DNA of 64,000 nt, from positions 186,001 to 250,000 of the forward strand of contig NZ_CANMEU010000001.1 in NCBI RefSeq assembly GCF_947497045.1, written 5' to 3'. This stretch comes from an uncultured Tateyamaria sp. (GTDB lineage: Bacteria; Pseudomonadota; Alphaproteobacteria; Rhodobacterales; Rhodobacteraceae). The translations under genes were made by a program, and so were the position numbers. Below are positions 1 through 9,241 of the stretch, piece after piece. Below the pieces are notes generated by a model that saw only the letters and a program-made list of their open reading frames with translations, made no database searches and was not told where the DNA came from. Every line of letters begins with the position of its first letter. Position 1 is the first letter of the stretch.

Positions 1-1448
1 TCGAGGAAGATGCGGATTTCATCCTCCCAGTCGATGTCGTCGAGGATCATGGTGACAAGGCCCGCCGCCTCCGCCTCTTCGGCCTCAAGTGCGGCGCCGG
101 TATGGGTGTTCAACCCGTTTGCCTCGCCCGAGCCGTAAAATCGCGTGTCCAGTCGTGTCAGATCATTGCCCATCGGGTAGGCCCCAAAGTTGCCCGCGCT
201 AAGGGTGATGGTGGCAAGGGATCGGTTGTCACCCTCAAACTCATCTTCCATCATATAGCTGCGGTCGACCGCCCACAGCAATTCCGCCAACACCCCGGCA
301 AAACAGCTGCCATGTTCGACCAGCGCCACAAGCGAGCGTGATGTGACATCGATCCGCTTGAGCACGCGCTTCCAGTAGTGGCGGATTTCGTTGGCCAGCC
401 AGTGATCAGGGTGGTCGAGGATCAGCGCCTCTTGCGCCAGCACCGCCTCAGGATCACCCTGGCTGCGCATGACCCAGACGCCCAGATCGATTTCGTTGAG
501 CCGTAGATGCAGGATTGCGTCATCCAATTCACGGGCAAGGCGCAGCAGATAGGATTGATCGCCTTCAGCCACAAGGGCATCGGGATCAGCCGGGGCGTCA
601 CCATCAGGCCCTTTGATCAGAATTTCGGCGCGCCGTGCATCACGCACCACGCTGACTTCGACAAGGCTGTAGCTGACTGCGCCATCCTCACCGACTGTCT
701 TGTCGAGCGGGCCAAGGGTGATGCCTTGCGCCAAGTCCGGCTTGGTGCTTGCCGCGGCAAACTCCGCCGCCCGCTCTGCCACAACGACATCGAAGCGGGC
801 ATTTGGCACCGCCTCATCGACAAGCCCCCATTTGACCGCGCGCTTGCCCTTGACCCCTTCTTCGGTCGAACAAAACACATCAGCCAGATCGCGGCGCACA
901 TGGCGCTTGTCCGTCACGCGGGTCAGCCCACCCGTTCCGGGCAATACGGCCAACAGCGGCACTTCGGGCAAAGAAACCGAGGACGACGAGTCGTCCGTCA
1001 GCATGATGTGATTACATGCCAGCGCCAATTCATAGCCACCACCTGCACAAGCCCCCTTGATCGCGGCGACGTATTTCTGGCCGCTGTCGCTTTCCGCGGC
1101 TTCATATGTGTTGCGGGTCTCATTGGTGAATTTGCAGAAGTTCACCTTGTGGGCATGCGCAGCACCCCCGAGCATCCGAATGTTTGCCCCGGCGCAGAAC
1201 ACCTTGTCTTTGGCCGATTGCATCACGACCACCTTCACCTCCGGATGTTCAAAGCGCATCCGCTGCACCACATCCGCCAGCTCGATATCGACACCCAGAT
1301 CGTAAGAGTTCAGCTTGAGTTGATAGCCGTCGAACAGCCCGCCATCTTCATCCACGTCCATGAAAAGACGGGCGATCGGCCCCTCATATTCAACCCGCCA
1401 GTGGCGATAGCAAGACGGGTCGGTCTGAAAATCAATGATCTTGGGCAT
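1..1448 (-). CDS. boxC: Benzoyl-CoA-dihydrodiol lyase BoxC (3' end outside window)
   Basis: The first 482 codons are visible; the family is about 550 residues, so the C-terminus lies left of the window. BoxC opens and hydrolyses the ring of 2,3-epoxybenzoyl-CoA in aerobic benzoate breakdown through CoA thioesters. The protein starts MPKIIDFQTDPSCYRHW and has a crotonase-like core with FCAGANIRMLGG at residues 84-95 and a GTGGLTR segment further on. Benzoate-CoA ligase lies two genes upstream on the same strand, which supports the call. boxA/boxB are expected beyond the left edge. The start at 1448 follows a 93-base gap that holds a palindrome resembling a BoxR site. Confidence 0.9.
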   Translation of the reverse strand, partial: MPKIIDFQTDPSCYRHWRVEYEGPIARLFMDVDEDGGLFDGYQLKLNSYDLGVDIELADVVQRMRFEHPEVKVVVMQSAKDKVFCAGANIRMLGGAAHAHKVNFCKFTNETRNTYEAAESDSGQKYVAAIKGACAGGGYELALACNHIMLTDDSSSSVSLPEVPLLAVLPGTGGLTRVTDKRHVRRDLADVFCSTEEGVKGKRAVKWGLVDEAVPNARFDVVVAERAAEFAAASTKPDLAQGITLGPLDKTVGEDGAVSYSLVEVSVVRDARRAEILIKGPDGDAPADPDALVAEGDQSYLLRLARELDDAILHLRLNEIDLGVWVMRSQGDPEAVLAQEALILDHPDHWLANEIRHYWKRVLKRIDVTSRSLVALVEHGSCFAGVLAELLWAVDRSYMMEDEFEGDNRSLATITLSAGNFGAYPMGNDLTRLDTRFYGSGEANGLNTHTGAALEAEEAEAAGLVTMILDDIDWEDEIRIFL

Positions 1449-1523
1449 GGTCACTGCGCACTTTCTGATTTGGCATTATCTTACAATAGTTCAGATCAAA
1501 ACATCACTGCGAACAGCATAAAG

Positions 1524-1537
1524 TGCACTTTAGTGCC
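1524..1537. promoter_or_regulatory. Possible BoxR operator before boxC
   Basis: TGCACTTTAGTGCC fits TGCA-N6-TGCC, one base from the TGCA-N6-TGCA consensus known for BoxR of Azoarcus. It overlaps a perfect 12-base palindrome, AAAGTGCACTTT (1520-1531). It sits in the 93-base gap before boxC. A related sequence occurs before the benzoate-CoA ligase gene. The BoxR assignment is inference; no boxR gene is in the window. Confidence 0.4.
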
Positions 1538-1541
1538 AGTC

Positions 1542-2357
1542 CTAATTCCGAGAGACAGAGACGGGCTCGTTTTCCAGCCGCCAAAGCGTCTTGCAGAACT
1601 CAGCGGCGGCGCGGCCTACAACCAGCGGAAATGCCTCGTGGGGTGCATGATCAATCCCCTCCATCACAAGCGTCTCAACCGGTGCATAGGTGCGGTCCTC
1701 AACCTCTCGGACCTGCGCCAGAGTGCCATAGGGATCATCCGATCCTTGCACCACAAGCGCGGGAACACGCCAATGATCAATCACATCCGCCACGTTCCAA
1801 TCTGCGAACTCGGGTGATGTCCAAACGTCATGCCATCCAAAAAACGCAACATCCGGATCGTTGTGGTGTCGGGCCAGACGCGGCTTCAGATCACTGTCGG
1901 TATATGCCGTTCTGGCCTCCACAATCGCACGCAGGCCGTCAGGCTCAGCAAAGAAATGGGGGGCGATCAGGATCAGCCCGCGCACCCGCACATCCGACAC
2001 GGTCCCGGCGTAGATCCCAGCAATCGTGGCCCCGTCAGAATGACCCAACAAGACGCAACGCTCAACGCCCGCCGCATCCAACATGGGTCCCAGACAGTCA
2101 ATCGCCTCGCGCGTCATGTAATCCGTTGGGCGCGGCAAGGCAGCCGCCGAGGATCGGCCATATCCAGCGCGCGAATAGGCCAACACGCCCATACCCGTCA
2201 GACTCGCGAGCTGCTCGGGCCAGTCACGCCACAGGCCGACGGATCCAAGGCCCTCGTGCAACATAACAAGGGTCGGGGCCCGCGTGGGCGGTGGCCCCCA
2301 ACACGCGTATTCCAGCGTGTCAGCACCAATCGACACTGTGCCATCTGCCCATTTCAT
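1542..2357 (-). CDS. Alpha/beta hydrolase of the benzoate cluster
   Basis: A 271-residue alpha/beta-hydrolase. HEGLGS at 34-39 forms the oxyanion region, GHSDG places the nucleophile at Ser107, and GSDDPYG and GIDHAPHE near the end carry the likely acid and His. An upstream in-frame start at 2450 exists, but MKWADGTVS at 2357 is preferred because it gives an ATGA overlap with the benzoate-CoA ligase stop. The tight coupling suggests a role in the same pathway, perhaps hydrolysing a CoA thioester or lactone intermediate. The substrate is unknown. Confidence 0.8.
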   Translation of the reverse strand: MKWADGTVSIGADTLEYACWGPPPTRAPTLVMLHEGLGSVGLWRDWPEQLASLTGMGVLAYSRAGYGRSSAAALPRPTDYMTREAIDCLGPMLDAAGVERCVLLGHSDGATIAGIYAGTVSDVRVRGLILIAPHFFAEPDGLRAIVEARTAYTDSDLKPRLARHHNDPDVAFFGWHDVWTSPEFADWNVADVIDHWRVPALVVQGSDDPYGTLAQVREVEDRTYAPVETLVMEGIDHAPHEAFPLVVGRAAAEFCKTLWRLENEPVSVSRN

Positions 2358-3883
2358 GCGTCGCCCTCTCGCAGCTTGAACCGTTGGATCTTGCCGGTTG
2401 CAGTTTTTGGCAGGGTGTCCACAAACTCGAACCAGCGGGGATATTTCCATTTGCCGATCAGGTCTTTGACATGCTCGCGCAGCGCATCCTCAAGCCCGTC
2501 CGGGGACGCACCCCGCGCCACAACAAATGCTTTGGGTTTTTCCAGATCATCATCGTCTCGTTGTGCAACGACTGCACATTCCAGCACCCCGGCGTGGCTG
2601 CTGATCGCCTGTTCCACCTCAAACGGGCTGACCCAAATCCCGGACACCTTGAACATATCATCGGTGCGCCCGCAGTAGATGTAGCGCCCATCAGCGCGCC
2701 GTTCGTATTTGTCGCCAGTGCGCGTCCATACGCCTTCAAAGGTGTCGCGTGTCTTGGCCCGTTGGTTCCAGTACCCTCCAGCAGCAGACGCACCGTTCAC
2801 CAGCAACTCGCCCACGTCATCCACACCAACCTCTGCGCCATCCTCGTCCACAAGGCGTACCTCGTATCCCGGCACCGGCACACCTGACGTGCCATATTCC
2901 ACATCCCCCGGCGCATTGCTGAGAAAGATGTGCAGCATTTCGGTTGACCCAACACCATCAAGGATCGGCACACCCATCATGCGCTGCCAACGGGTCCCAA
3001 CATCTTGCGGCAGGGCTTCGCCCGCGGAAATGCAGACACGCAAGGGTACATCGGGCGGGCCTGTGTCCTCCATATGTGCGACCATAGCGGCGTACAGGGT
3101 GGGTACGCCGCAGAAAATCGTAGGCTGCTCCTGGCGCAGGATATCCACAACAGCATCCGGCGTGGGGCGTCCGTTGTAAATAACCGCCGTGGCCCCCACC
3201 GACATGGGAAATGTCATTGAATTGCCCAGCCCATAGGCAAAAAAGAACTTAGCGGCGGAAAATACTACATCGTCCGACCGCACACCCAATACTTGCGCCC
3301 CATAGGTGTCAGCCGTCGCGCGCATCGCGGAATGCACGTGATACACCCCTTTGGGCACCCCGGTTGATCCCGACGAATAAAGCCAAAATGCGGTTTCGTC
3401 ATCGCTGGTCTCAACGGCAGGCAACGCGGTTTCACCTTTGGACATGAACGCCTCAAAGCTAAGACTGCCGGGACGCGCATCACCAATCACGATGATGGTC
3501 TTCAGATATGGGTTCCGGGCCAATGCCGGGGCCACGACCTCGAACAATTCGGATGACACTGCCAAAGCCGTTGCGCGGCAGTCTTGCAGGATCGCATCAT
3601 AGATCGGGGTGGCCAGAAGCGTGTTGATCGGCACAGGGATCACGCCCGCCTTCATCGCGCCCCAGAACAGAATGGGAAATTCGATCTGATCAAGCACCAG
3701 TATCGCCAAGCGATCTTCGCGCGCGATGCCCTGCACCACCAGCGCGGCGGCTGCGCGCCCCGAGGCATCTGCCAACGCCCCGTATGTGAGGTTTCGCCCC
3801 GTACCGACCTCGCGGAAGGCCAGCGTTTCTGCGCGTCCTTCGCCCAGATGCCGATCTACGAAAAAGGTCGCTGCGTTAGCCAC
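2354..3883 (-). CDS. bclA: Benzoate-CoA ligase
   Basis: A 509-residue AMP-forming acyl-CoA ligase of the benzoate-CoA ligase type. It activates benzoate (or a close analogue) with ATP and CoA, the first step of the box pathway. The phosphate loop YSSGSTGVPKG lies at 169-179, and the C-terminal segment TATGKIQRFKLR carries the catalytic lysine. The start is GTG at 3883, preceded by GGGAGGGGCAC as ribosome-binding site. It overlaps the downstream hydrolase by ATGA and is separated from the upstream amidohydrolase by 82 bases, room for its own promoter. Confidence 0.9.
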   Translation of the reverse strand: MANAATFFVDRHLGEGRAETLAFREVGTGRNLTYGALADASGRAAAALVVQGIAREDRLAILVLDQIEFPILFWGAMKAGVIPVPINTLLATPIYDAILQDCRATALAVSSELFEVVAPALARNPYLKTIIVIGDARPGSLSFEAFMSKGETALPAVETSDDETAFWLYSSGSTGVPKGVYHVHSAMRATADTYGAQVLGVRSDDVVFSAAKFFFAYGLGNSMTFPMSVGATAVIYNGRPTPDAVVDILRQEQPTIFCGVPTLYAAMVAHMEDTGPPDVPLRVCISAGEALPQDVGTRWQRMMGVPILDGVGSTEMLHIFLSNAPGDVEYGTSGVPVPGYEVRLVDEDGAEVGVDDVGELLVNGASAAGGYWNQRAKTRDTFEGVWTRTGDKYERRADGRYIYCGRTDDMFKVSGIWVSPFEVEQAISSHAGVLECAVVAQRDDDDLEKPKAFVVARGASPDGLEDALREHVKDLIGKWKYPRWFEFVDTLPKTATGKIQRFKLREGDA

Positions 3884-3959
3884 GTGCCCCTCCCAAAGCC
3901 CATAAACTGCTAAATAGTGCGCGCCGCAGTATCACGCCGCAACTCACGGAATCGAAATA

Positions 3960-3973
3960 GGCACTTTACTGCA
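3960..3973. promoter_or_regulatory. Possible BoxR operator before bclA
   Basis: On the minus strand this reads TGCAGTAAAGTGCC, again TGCA-N6-TGCC and sharing TAAAGTGC with the complement of the site before boxC. It lies about 77 bases upstream of the bclA start and overlaps the end of the amidohydrolase gene. It could let the benzoate genes be controlled apart from the hydroxycinnamate operon. This is inference from motif and position. Confidence 0.35.
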
Positions 3974-4838
3974 ATCCGAGCAAGCGCGCCGCATTATGCT
4001 TCAGGATGTCTGGACGAATCTCATCCTTGATGTCGATCCCCTCAAAGTCGGCCAGCCATCGTTCCGGCGTGATCATGGGCCAGTCCGATCCAAACAGCAC
4101 CTTTTTGCACAGGATCGAATTGCAGTAGCGAACAAGGATGGGCGGAAAGTACTTGGGAGACCAGCCTGACAGATCAATATAGACGTTGGGCTTGTGCTGG
4201 GCGACGGCCAGCGCCTCTTCCTGCCAGGGAAAGGACGGATGGGCGAGGATGATCTTGAGGTCTGGAAAATCGACGGCCACATCATCCATATACATCGGGT
4301 TGGAATATTTCAGACGCATGCCATTGCCACCCTTCATCCCTGATCCAACCCCGGTCTGGCCAGTGTGGAACAGCGCAATTCCGCCCTCATCCTCAATCGC
4401 GCGATAAAGATCATATGCGATGCGATCATTGGGATAAAACCCCTGCATGGTCGGGTGAAACTTGAACCCCTTGATTCCAAACTCACGCATCAGGCGGCGG
4501 GCTTCGCGCACGCCCATCTTGCCCTTCCACGGATCAATGCTGGCAAAGGGGATCAACACATCCGCGTTTTCAGCCGCGATCTCGGCAACCTCTTCGTTGG
4601 CATAGCGGCGATAGCCCGTCTCGCGTTCCGCATCGACTGGAAAGATGACCGCCGCGATGTTTTGCGCCCGGTAGTGGGCGGCGGTTTCGGGCACCGTTGG
4701 CGGGTGTTTCCAAGGCGCGCGGAAATATTCGGCCATGGTCGATTGCAGCTCGTCATAGCCGTCGTCCGAATGACACCCGCACGGCTCTTCTGCGTGGGTG
4801 TGGATGTCGATGGCTCGAATGGAGTCCAGATCAATCAT
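3966..4838 (-). CDS. Amidohydrolase-family metal-dependent hydrolase
   Basis: A 290-residue protein of the amidohydrolase-2 TIM-barrel family. Metal-ligand candidates are the N-terminal HTH (His13, His15), His in FHPTMQGFYP and ILAHPSFPW, and Asp in FGSDWPM. Members of this family act as hydrolases or decarboxylases on aromatic or acyl substrates. It is the last gene of the crotonase-marR-fcs operon and overlaps fcs by ATGA, so it probably handles a product of hydroxycinnamate breakdown. The exact reaction cannot be read from the sequence. Confidence 0.82.
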   Translation of the reverse strand: MIDLDSIRAIDIHTHAEEPCGCHSDDGYDELQSTMAEYFRAPWKHPPTVPETAAHYRAQNIAAVIFPVDAERETGYRRYANEEVAEIAAENADVLIPFASIDPWKGKMGVREARRLMREFGIKGFKFHPTMQGFYPNDRIAYDLYRAIEDEGGIALFHTGQTGVGSGMKGGNGMRLKYSNPMYMDDVAVDFPDLKIILAHPSFPWQEEALAVAQHKPNVYIDLSGWSPKYFPPILVRYCNSILCKKVLFGSDWPMITPERWLADFEGIDIKDEIRPDILKHNAARLLGLQ

Positions 4839-6586
4839 ATGATGATGCTCGCAATGTCATTGTCGTCGTAAAGTCGGCTCACAAGATGTGCGCGCCGGTC
4901 AAGCAAACGGGCGAAATTGATATTGCCCTTGGCTGTCACTTCGCCCGCACCGATATCGGGTGGATCCGCCACGACAAGGGCCCGCGCGATGGTGCGTGCG
5001 GAGCCTGATGTCTTGGCATTCAAGGCCTCAATACGCTGTCGTATATTATGTGATGCTGCGCAGCATAACACATCCTGATCCCGCGTACCTTCACGCCCTT
5101 CGGCCCCCGGAACAATCAAAATTCCCACTTCATCCCGCCCATGGCCACAGATGATCACGTCTTGCGCGATACCCTGTAACGCTCCCAAAACCTCCAGCCG
5201 CAACGCGCTGGCTTTGACCCATGTCCCGGTGCCGAGCTTGAAGTCTTCGGACAGCCGCCCATCAAATTGCAGGCCCTTGTTCATATCGGTCAGATCGACA
5301 AAGCGCATGGCGTCACCTGTGATAAAATACCCTTCATCATCAAAGCATCGCGGGGTTTCGCGTTCATCCCGGTGGTAATTCTCAAACACGTTCGGCCCGC
5401 GAACACGCACATCCATCCGTCCGGTTCCATCATCCACCAGCTTGAGTGTGACACCCGGAAGTGGGACACCGACAATACCCGCACCACGCACCGGTTCGTG
5501 CTGCAACACCGCGGCAGGGGCCGTTTCGGTCAAACCCCAGCTCGACGTGATCAAGGGCATTCGGCCTGCCGTCTCCATCGCCATACGCTCCAGTCTTGAC
5601 CACGTGCCCTGGGGCAATGATGCGCCGGCATAAAAGATCATATCCAGATCACGAAAATACGTCTCTCTCAGGCGCGCATCAGCGTCCATCGCATCGACCA
5701 GCTGTGCGAAACCAACAGGCACGTTGAACGAAATCGTACCCGAGATCAGGCTCAGATTTTCAATGGTCCGCCCGAACGCAGTGGGCAGTGGCTTGCCGTC
5801 GTCAATGTATAGGGACCCGCCATTGGCCAACACCAGATTGAAGTTGTGCGATCCACCAAACACATGATTCCACGGCAGCCAGTCGACCAAAACAGGCGGG
5901 CGGGCGGCGACAAACGGCAGGCATGTACGTATCTGTGTCTGATTGGCCGTCATCATCCCGTGGGTCGTGACGACAGCCTTCGGATCAGAGGTAGAGCCGG
6001 ATGTGAGCAGCAGCTTGGCCGCCGTATTTGGCCCGACACCCGAATGTGCGGCATCCACATCTGCGGTGTGCCTCTTCAGTTCAGCCAATGCATCACCTGA
6101 CAGCGTGGGGCACTCAAACAATGCCAGTGCTCGCGCAAATCCCTCACCCTTGGCAAAGACCAGCGCCGGACCAACCAGATCACGAATATATTCAAGGCGT
6201 GATTGAGCGGCGGGGATCAGGCTATATTGTTCGGCAACAGGCACGGTGACCAAGCCGACATATTGGGCCGCCAGCGACAGCAAGGCATGATCAATTGAAT
6301 TGCCTGACAGGATCAAGATCGGGCCGTCCACCCCTCGCGCCAACAGCCCTGCCGCCAAAGATCGCACGCGCACCAGCGCGTTGCTATACGTCAGCGTTTG
6401 CCACCGATCACCCGAGCGCTCTGCCAGAAAGACAGCCCCCGGCGTCTCATGCGCCCAGTGATTCAACCATGCTCCTGTCGACGTCGCGACCCCCTCCAAG
6501 GGGTAGTCCGAACGCAGCAAGATCGAACCGTCTGAACGATCCTCGTGCGTGACCCGATGCGAAAGCAGATTCAGATGCGTTGTCAT
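4835..6586 (-). CDS. fcs: Feruloyl-CoA synthase (hydroxycinnamate-CoA ligase)
   Basis: A 583-residue AMP-dependent synthetase, longer than typical acyl-CoA ligases and of the length usual for feruloyl-CoA synthases. The phosphate-binding loop LLTSGSTSDPKA is at 193-204. It is predicted to convert ferulate, p-coumarate or caffeate to the CoA ester, the entry step for lignin-derived hydroxycinnamates. It is overlapped by ATGA at both ends (marR upstream, amidohydrolase downstream), and a crotonase is in the same operon, as expected for chain shortening. Substrate choice among hydroxycinnamates is inferred. Confidence 0.85.
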   Translation of the reverse strand: MTTHLNLLSHRVTHEDRSDGSILLRSDYPLEGVATSTGAWLNHWAHETPGAVFLAERSGDRWQTLTYSNALVRVRSLAAGLLARGVDGPILILSGNSIDHALLSLAAQYVGLVTVPVAEQYSLIPAAQSRLEYIRDLVGPALVFAKGEGFARALALFECPTLSGDALAELKRHTADVDAAHSGVGPNTAAKLLLTSGSTSDPKAVVTTHGMMTANQTQIRTCLPFVAARPPVLVDWLPWNHVFGGSHNFNLVLANGGSLYIDDGKPLPTAFGRTIENLSLISGTISFNVPVGFAQLVDAMDADARLRETYFRDLDMIFYAGASLPQGTWSRLERMAMETAGRMPLITSSWGLTETAPAAVLQHEPVRGAGIVGVPLPGVTLKLVDDGTGRMDVRVRGPNVFENYHRDERETPRCFDDEGYFITGDAMRFVDLTDMNKGLQFDGRLSEDFKLGTGTWVKASALRLEVLGALQGIAQDVIICGHGRDEVGILIVPGAEGREGTRDQDVLCCAASHNIRQRIEALNAKTSGSARTIARALVVADPPDIGAGEVTAKGNINFARLLDRRAHLVSRLYDDNDIASIII

Positions 6587-7047
6587 CCCTGCCCCTCTAT
6601 CCGGGCCAGCGCCGCGTGAATGACCTCGATTTCCGCAGCATCCAAACCTTCCAACATACGACGATCATGCGCCTGCACCGCCGCCTGCGCGCGGTCATAA
6701 AGATGCCGTCCCGCCACTGTGGCAAAGACCGCATAGGCGCGGCGATCCTGCGGTGCAGATGCTCGCCGCACCCACCCTGCCTGTTCAAGCTGATCCAGAT
6801 AAACGGCGACATTTGCGCGTTCAACTGACAGGGCCGTGGCCAATTGACTTGGGCGCAGACCGGGGTTTTCGACGATCAACGCAAGCGCGGAATAGGTCAG
6901 CATCCGCAAACCGAAGGGATCAAGCGTCCGGGTCAAATCCGCTTGCAGCACGTTGAAGGCCCGCTTCATCTTGTAACCAACAAAGGCGCGCAGGCTGGCG
7001 TCAGACACCTCTGTCACGGGCGTGGTCAGATCAGCGCGCGTGCTCAT
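6583..7047 (-). CDS. MarR-family regulator of the hydroxycinnamate operon
   Basis: A 154-residue winged-helix MarR protein. The recognition region LRPSQLATALSVERANVAVY lies in the middle, followed by the wing RRASAPQDRRAYAVF. It lies between the crotonase and fcs genes with ATGA overlaps on both sides. MarR proteins in such clusters (FerC, CouR, HcaR types) usually repress the catabolic genes and are released by the CoA thioester. A perfect palindrome before the crotonase gene at 7822-7836 is the best operator candidate, so autoregulation is likely. Confidence 0.87.
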   Translation of the reverse strand: MSTRADLTTPVTEVSDASLRAFVGYKMKRAFNVLQADLTRTLDPFGLRMLTYSALALIVENPGLRPSQLATALSVERANVAVYLDQLEQAGWVRRASAPQDRRAYAVFATVAGRHLYDRAQAAVQAHDRRMLEGLDAAEIEVIHAALARIEGQG

Positions 7048-7808
7048 CGGAAGGACGGCGCACGTTTATCGAGAAAGGCCGCCAGCCCCTCGACCGCGTC
7101 AGGGCTGGTCTGGGCCAAGGCAGCGCACAGGCTTTCGACGAACAGCCCATCGCTGCGGGACATATCGTGAATACGCGCAACACCCTGGATCATCATGTAA
7201 TTGGACAGCGCAGCGTTCTGGGCAATCTGCGCGGCGATCTCAAGCGCGCGGGACAGCGCCTCACCCGGACCGACCCCGTAATGCGCAAGGCCAAGGGCAA
7301 CCGCATCATCCGTGCCGTATTTGCGGCCCGTCAGCATCATTTCCGTCATGCGATCGGCGCCCAGAATGCGGCCCACCCGGACTGTCGCACCGCCGCCGAC
7401 AAAGATGCCCCGCCGCCCCTCGGGCAGCTGGAAAATACAGCCCGGTTCGGCGACCCGGACATGGGTCGAGGTGGCCAATTCCAGCCCGCCCCCGATCACC
7501 GCACCGCACAGCGCAGAGACAACCGGCAAGCCGCTCGATTGCACGCGATCCATCACCTCATGCCAGCCGCGCGAGTGGTGCATGGTCGCCTCAGCATCGC
7601 GGCTCACATGCTCGCTCAGATCCAGACCTGCGCAAAAATGCCCACCGGCACCGGTAATGACAGCGACTCGCACGCCTTCGGGTGGTGCGCGAAAAAACCC
7701 GTCAATTTCGGCCAGTAATCCATCAGACATGGCATTGCGCTTGTCCGGTCGGTTGAGGGTCAAAACGGCAATCGCCCCATCCACCTCAATTTTCAGATCA
7801 CTGCCCAC
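7044..7808 (-). CDS. Crotonase, likely hydroxycinnamoyl-CoA hydratase/lyase
   Basis: A 254-residue enoyl-CoA hydratase/isomerase fold. Oxyanion-hole segments are FCAGLDLSEH (58-67) and GAVIGGGLEL (102-111); Glu130 in FQLPEGRRGIF sits where crotonases often carry a catalytic Glu. In this operon it probably hydrates and cleaves feruloyl-CoA-type esters to the aromatic aldehyde and acetyl-CoA. It is not an obvious close copy of the Pseudomonas enzyme, so a plain hydratase is possible. The start is GTG at 7808 with AAAGGACAAAAT before it; an ATG two bases upstream is out of frame. Confidence 0.82.
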   Translation of the reverse strand: MGSDLKIEVDGAIAVLTLNRPDKRNAMSDGLLAEIDGFFRAPPEGVRVAVITGAGGHFCAGLDLSEHVSRDAEATMHHSRGWHEVMDRVQSSGLPVVSALCGAVIGGGLELATSTHVRVAEPGCIFQLPEGRRGIFVGGGATVRVGRILGADRMTEMMLTGRKYGTDDAVALGLAHYGVGPGEALSRALEIAAQIAQNAALSNYMMIQGVARIHDMSRSDGLFVESLCAALAQTSPDAVEGLAAFLDKRAPSFR

Positions 7809-7821
7809 ATTTTGTCCTTTG

Positions 7822-7836
7822 GTTATGTCACATAAC
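7822..7836. promoter_or_regulatory. Palindromic operator candidate for the MarR regulator
   Basis: GTTATGTCACATAAC is a perfect palindrome with 7-base arms around one central base. It lies 14-28 bases upstream of the GTG start of the first gene of the crotonase-marR-fcs operon, just before its ribosome-binding site. MarR proteins bind palindromes of this size, so this is the likely autoregulatory operator. A weaker half-site, GTTATGCAAC, occurs at 10960-10969 upstream of dctP. Confidence 0.55.
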
Positions 7837-7881
7837 TATCCAAACACGGATATGTCCGACCTGGCAAGCCTGCTGACGCGC

Positions 7882-9237
7882 CTAGGCGGGGATCAGGAAC
7901 AGTGTGATGACCGGGAACATGACCAGCAAAACAACGCGCACAATGTCCGAACCGACAAAGAACAGAACGGCCTTATAGGTCTCGGTCATTGGCGTTTTGC
8001 GATCCATCGCATTGATAATGAACAGGTTCATACCGACGGGCGGTGTAATCAACCCTACCTCGACCACGATCAGCACAAGAATACCGAACCAGATCGCCAC
8101 ATGTTCGGGTGACATCCCGAAATCAAGGCCGGAGATGACGGGGAAAAAGATCGGCACCGTCAGCAGGATCATCGACAGACTGTCCATCACACAGCCGAAC
8201 ACCATGTAGAACACAAGGATCACGCTGAGGACCAGAACGGGCGTAAACCCCTGGGACAAAACGAAATCCGCCAACCATTGCGGCGCGCCCGACAGAGCCA
8301 GAAAGTTATTGTAGAGCGATGCGCCCAACACGATGAAAAAGATCATCGCCGTTGTTTTTGCCGTGCCGATCAGTGCCTCGCCCAGCACCCGCCACGTCAG
8401 ATTTCCACCAACCAGCGCCACCAGCCCTGTGCCCGCCGCGCCGATGGCCGCGCCTTCGGTCGGGGTAAACCACCCGGCATAGATACCTCCGACGACCAGC
8501 GCAAAGATCGCCAAAACAGGCCAGGTTTCGCCCAACGCCTTCCACCGATCAGCCATTGGCACAGGGGGGCGGGTGCCTGCTGAATCGGGATACAGCCGTA
8601 CATAGATCGAGATGGTGATCACATAGCCGATTGCCGCCAGAATGCCGGGGATGAAGGCCGCGAGGAACAGTTTCGCGATGTTCTGTTCAGTGATGATCGC
8701 ATAGATCACAAGAATAACGGAAGGCGGGATCAGGATACCCAACGTGCCCCCCGCCGCCAAAGTCGCCGTCGAAAAGCCCCCTGAATAGCCATAGCGTTTC
8801 AGCTCCGGCAGCGCGACCCGCCCCATCGTGGCCGCCGTGGCGAGGGACGAGCCGCAGATCGCCCCGAACCCCGCACACGCCCCGACCGAGGCCATGGCGA
8901 CACCGCCGCGCCGATGACCCAGAAACCCTTCAGCCGCTTTGAACAGCGCGCTCGACATCCCCGACAGCGTCGCGAATTGCCCCATCAGCAAGAACATCGG
9001 AATGATGGTTAACGAGTAATTGGAAAATGTGGTGTAGGTTTCGGATTTCAGTTTCGCAAGGATCGGGACAGGATTGCCGTTCATGGCAAACACCCACCCC
9101 AAAAGACCGCATAGAAACATCGCCAATCCGATGGGGGCACGCAGAAAAATCAGTCCCAACAGGATGGGAAATGACCAAAAGCCCAACTCAAGGCGGCTTA
9201 GTCCGATGAATTGAACAAGGTCTTTGATCCAGTCCAT
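7882..9237 (-). CDS. dctM: TRAP transporter large permease (DctM type)
   Basis: A 451-residue polytopic membrane protein of the DctM family, with many hydrophobic segments and the family motif GTLGILIPPSVILVIYAI. It forms the transport channel of a sodium-driven TRAP system together with the DctQ and DctP proteins encoded just upstream (4-base gap to dctQ). The neighbouring catabolic operon suggests that the substrate is an aromatic acid or related carboxylate. The substrate is not visible in the sequence. Confidence 0.93.
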   Translation of the reverse strand: MDWIKDLVQFIGLSRLELGFWSFPILLGLIFLRAPIGLAMFLCGLLGWVFAMNGNPVPILAKLKSETYTTFSNYSLTIIPMFLLMGQFATLSGMSSALFKAAEGFLGHRRGGVAMASVGACAGFGAICGSSLATAATMGRVALPELKRYGYSGGFSTATLAAGGTLGILIPPSVILVIYAIITEQNIAKLFLAAFIPGILAAIGYVITISIYVRLYPDSAGTRPPVPMADRWKALGETWPVLAIFALVVGGIYAGWFTPTEGAAIGAAGTGLVALVGGNLTWRVLGEALIGTAKTTAMIFFIVLGASLYNNFLALSGAPQWLADFVLSQGFTPVLVLSVILVFYMVFGCVMDSLSMILLTVPIFFPVISGLDFGMSPEHVAIWFGILVLIVVEVGLITPPVGMNLFIINAMDRKTPMTETYKAVLFFVGSDIVRVVLLVMFPVITLFLIPA

Positions 9238-9241
9238 TGCG

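Noticed and set aside
507..1817. Open frame of 436 codons on the plus strand
   Set aside because: It lies antisense to boxC and the hydrolase gene, resembles no protein family, and is rich in Arg, His and Gln as is typical of frames opposite high-GC genes.
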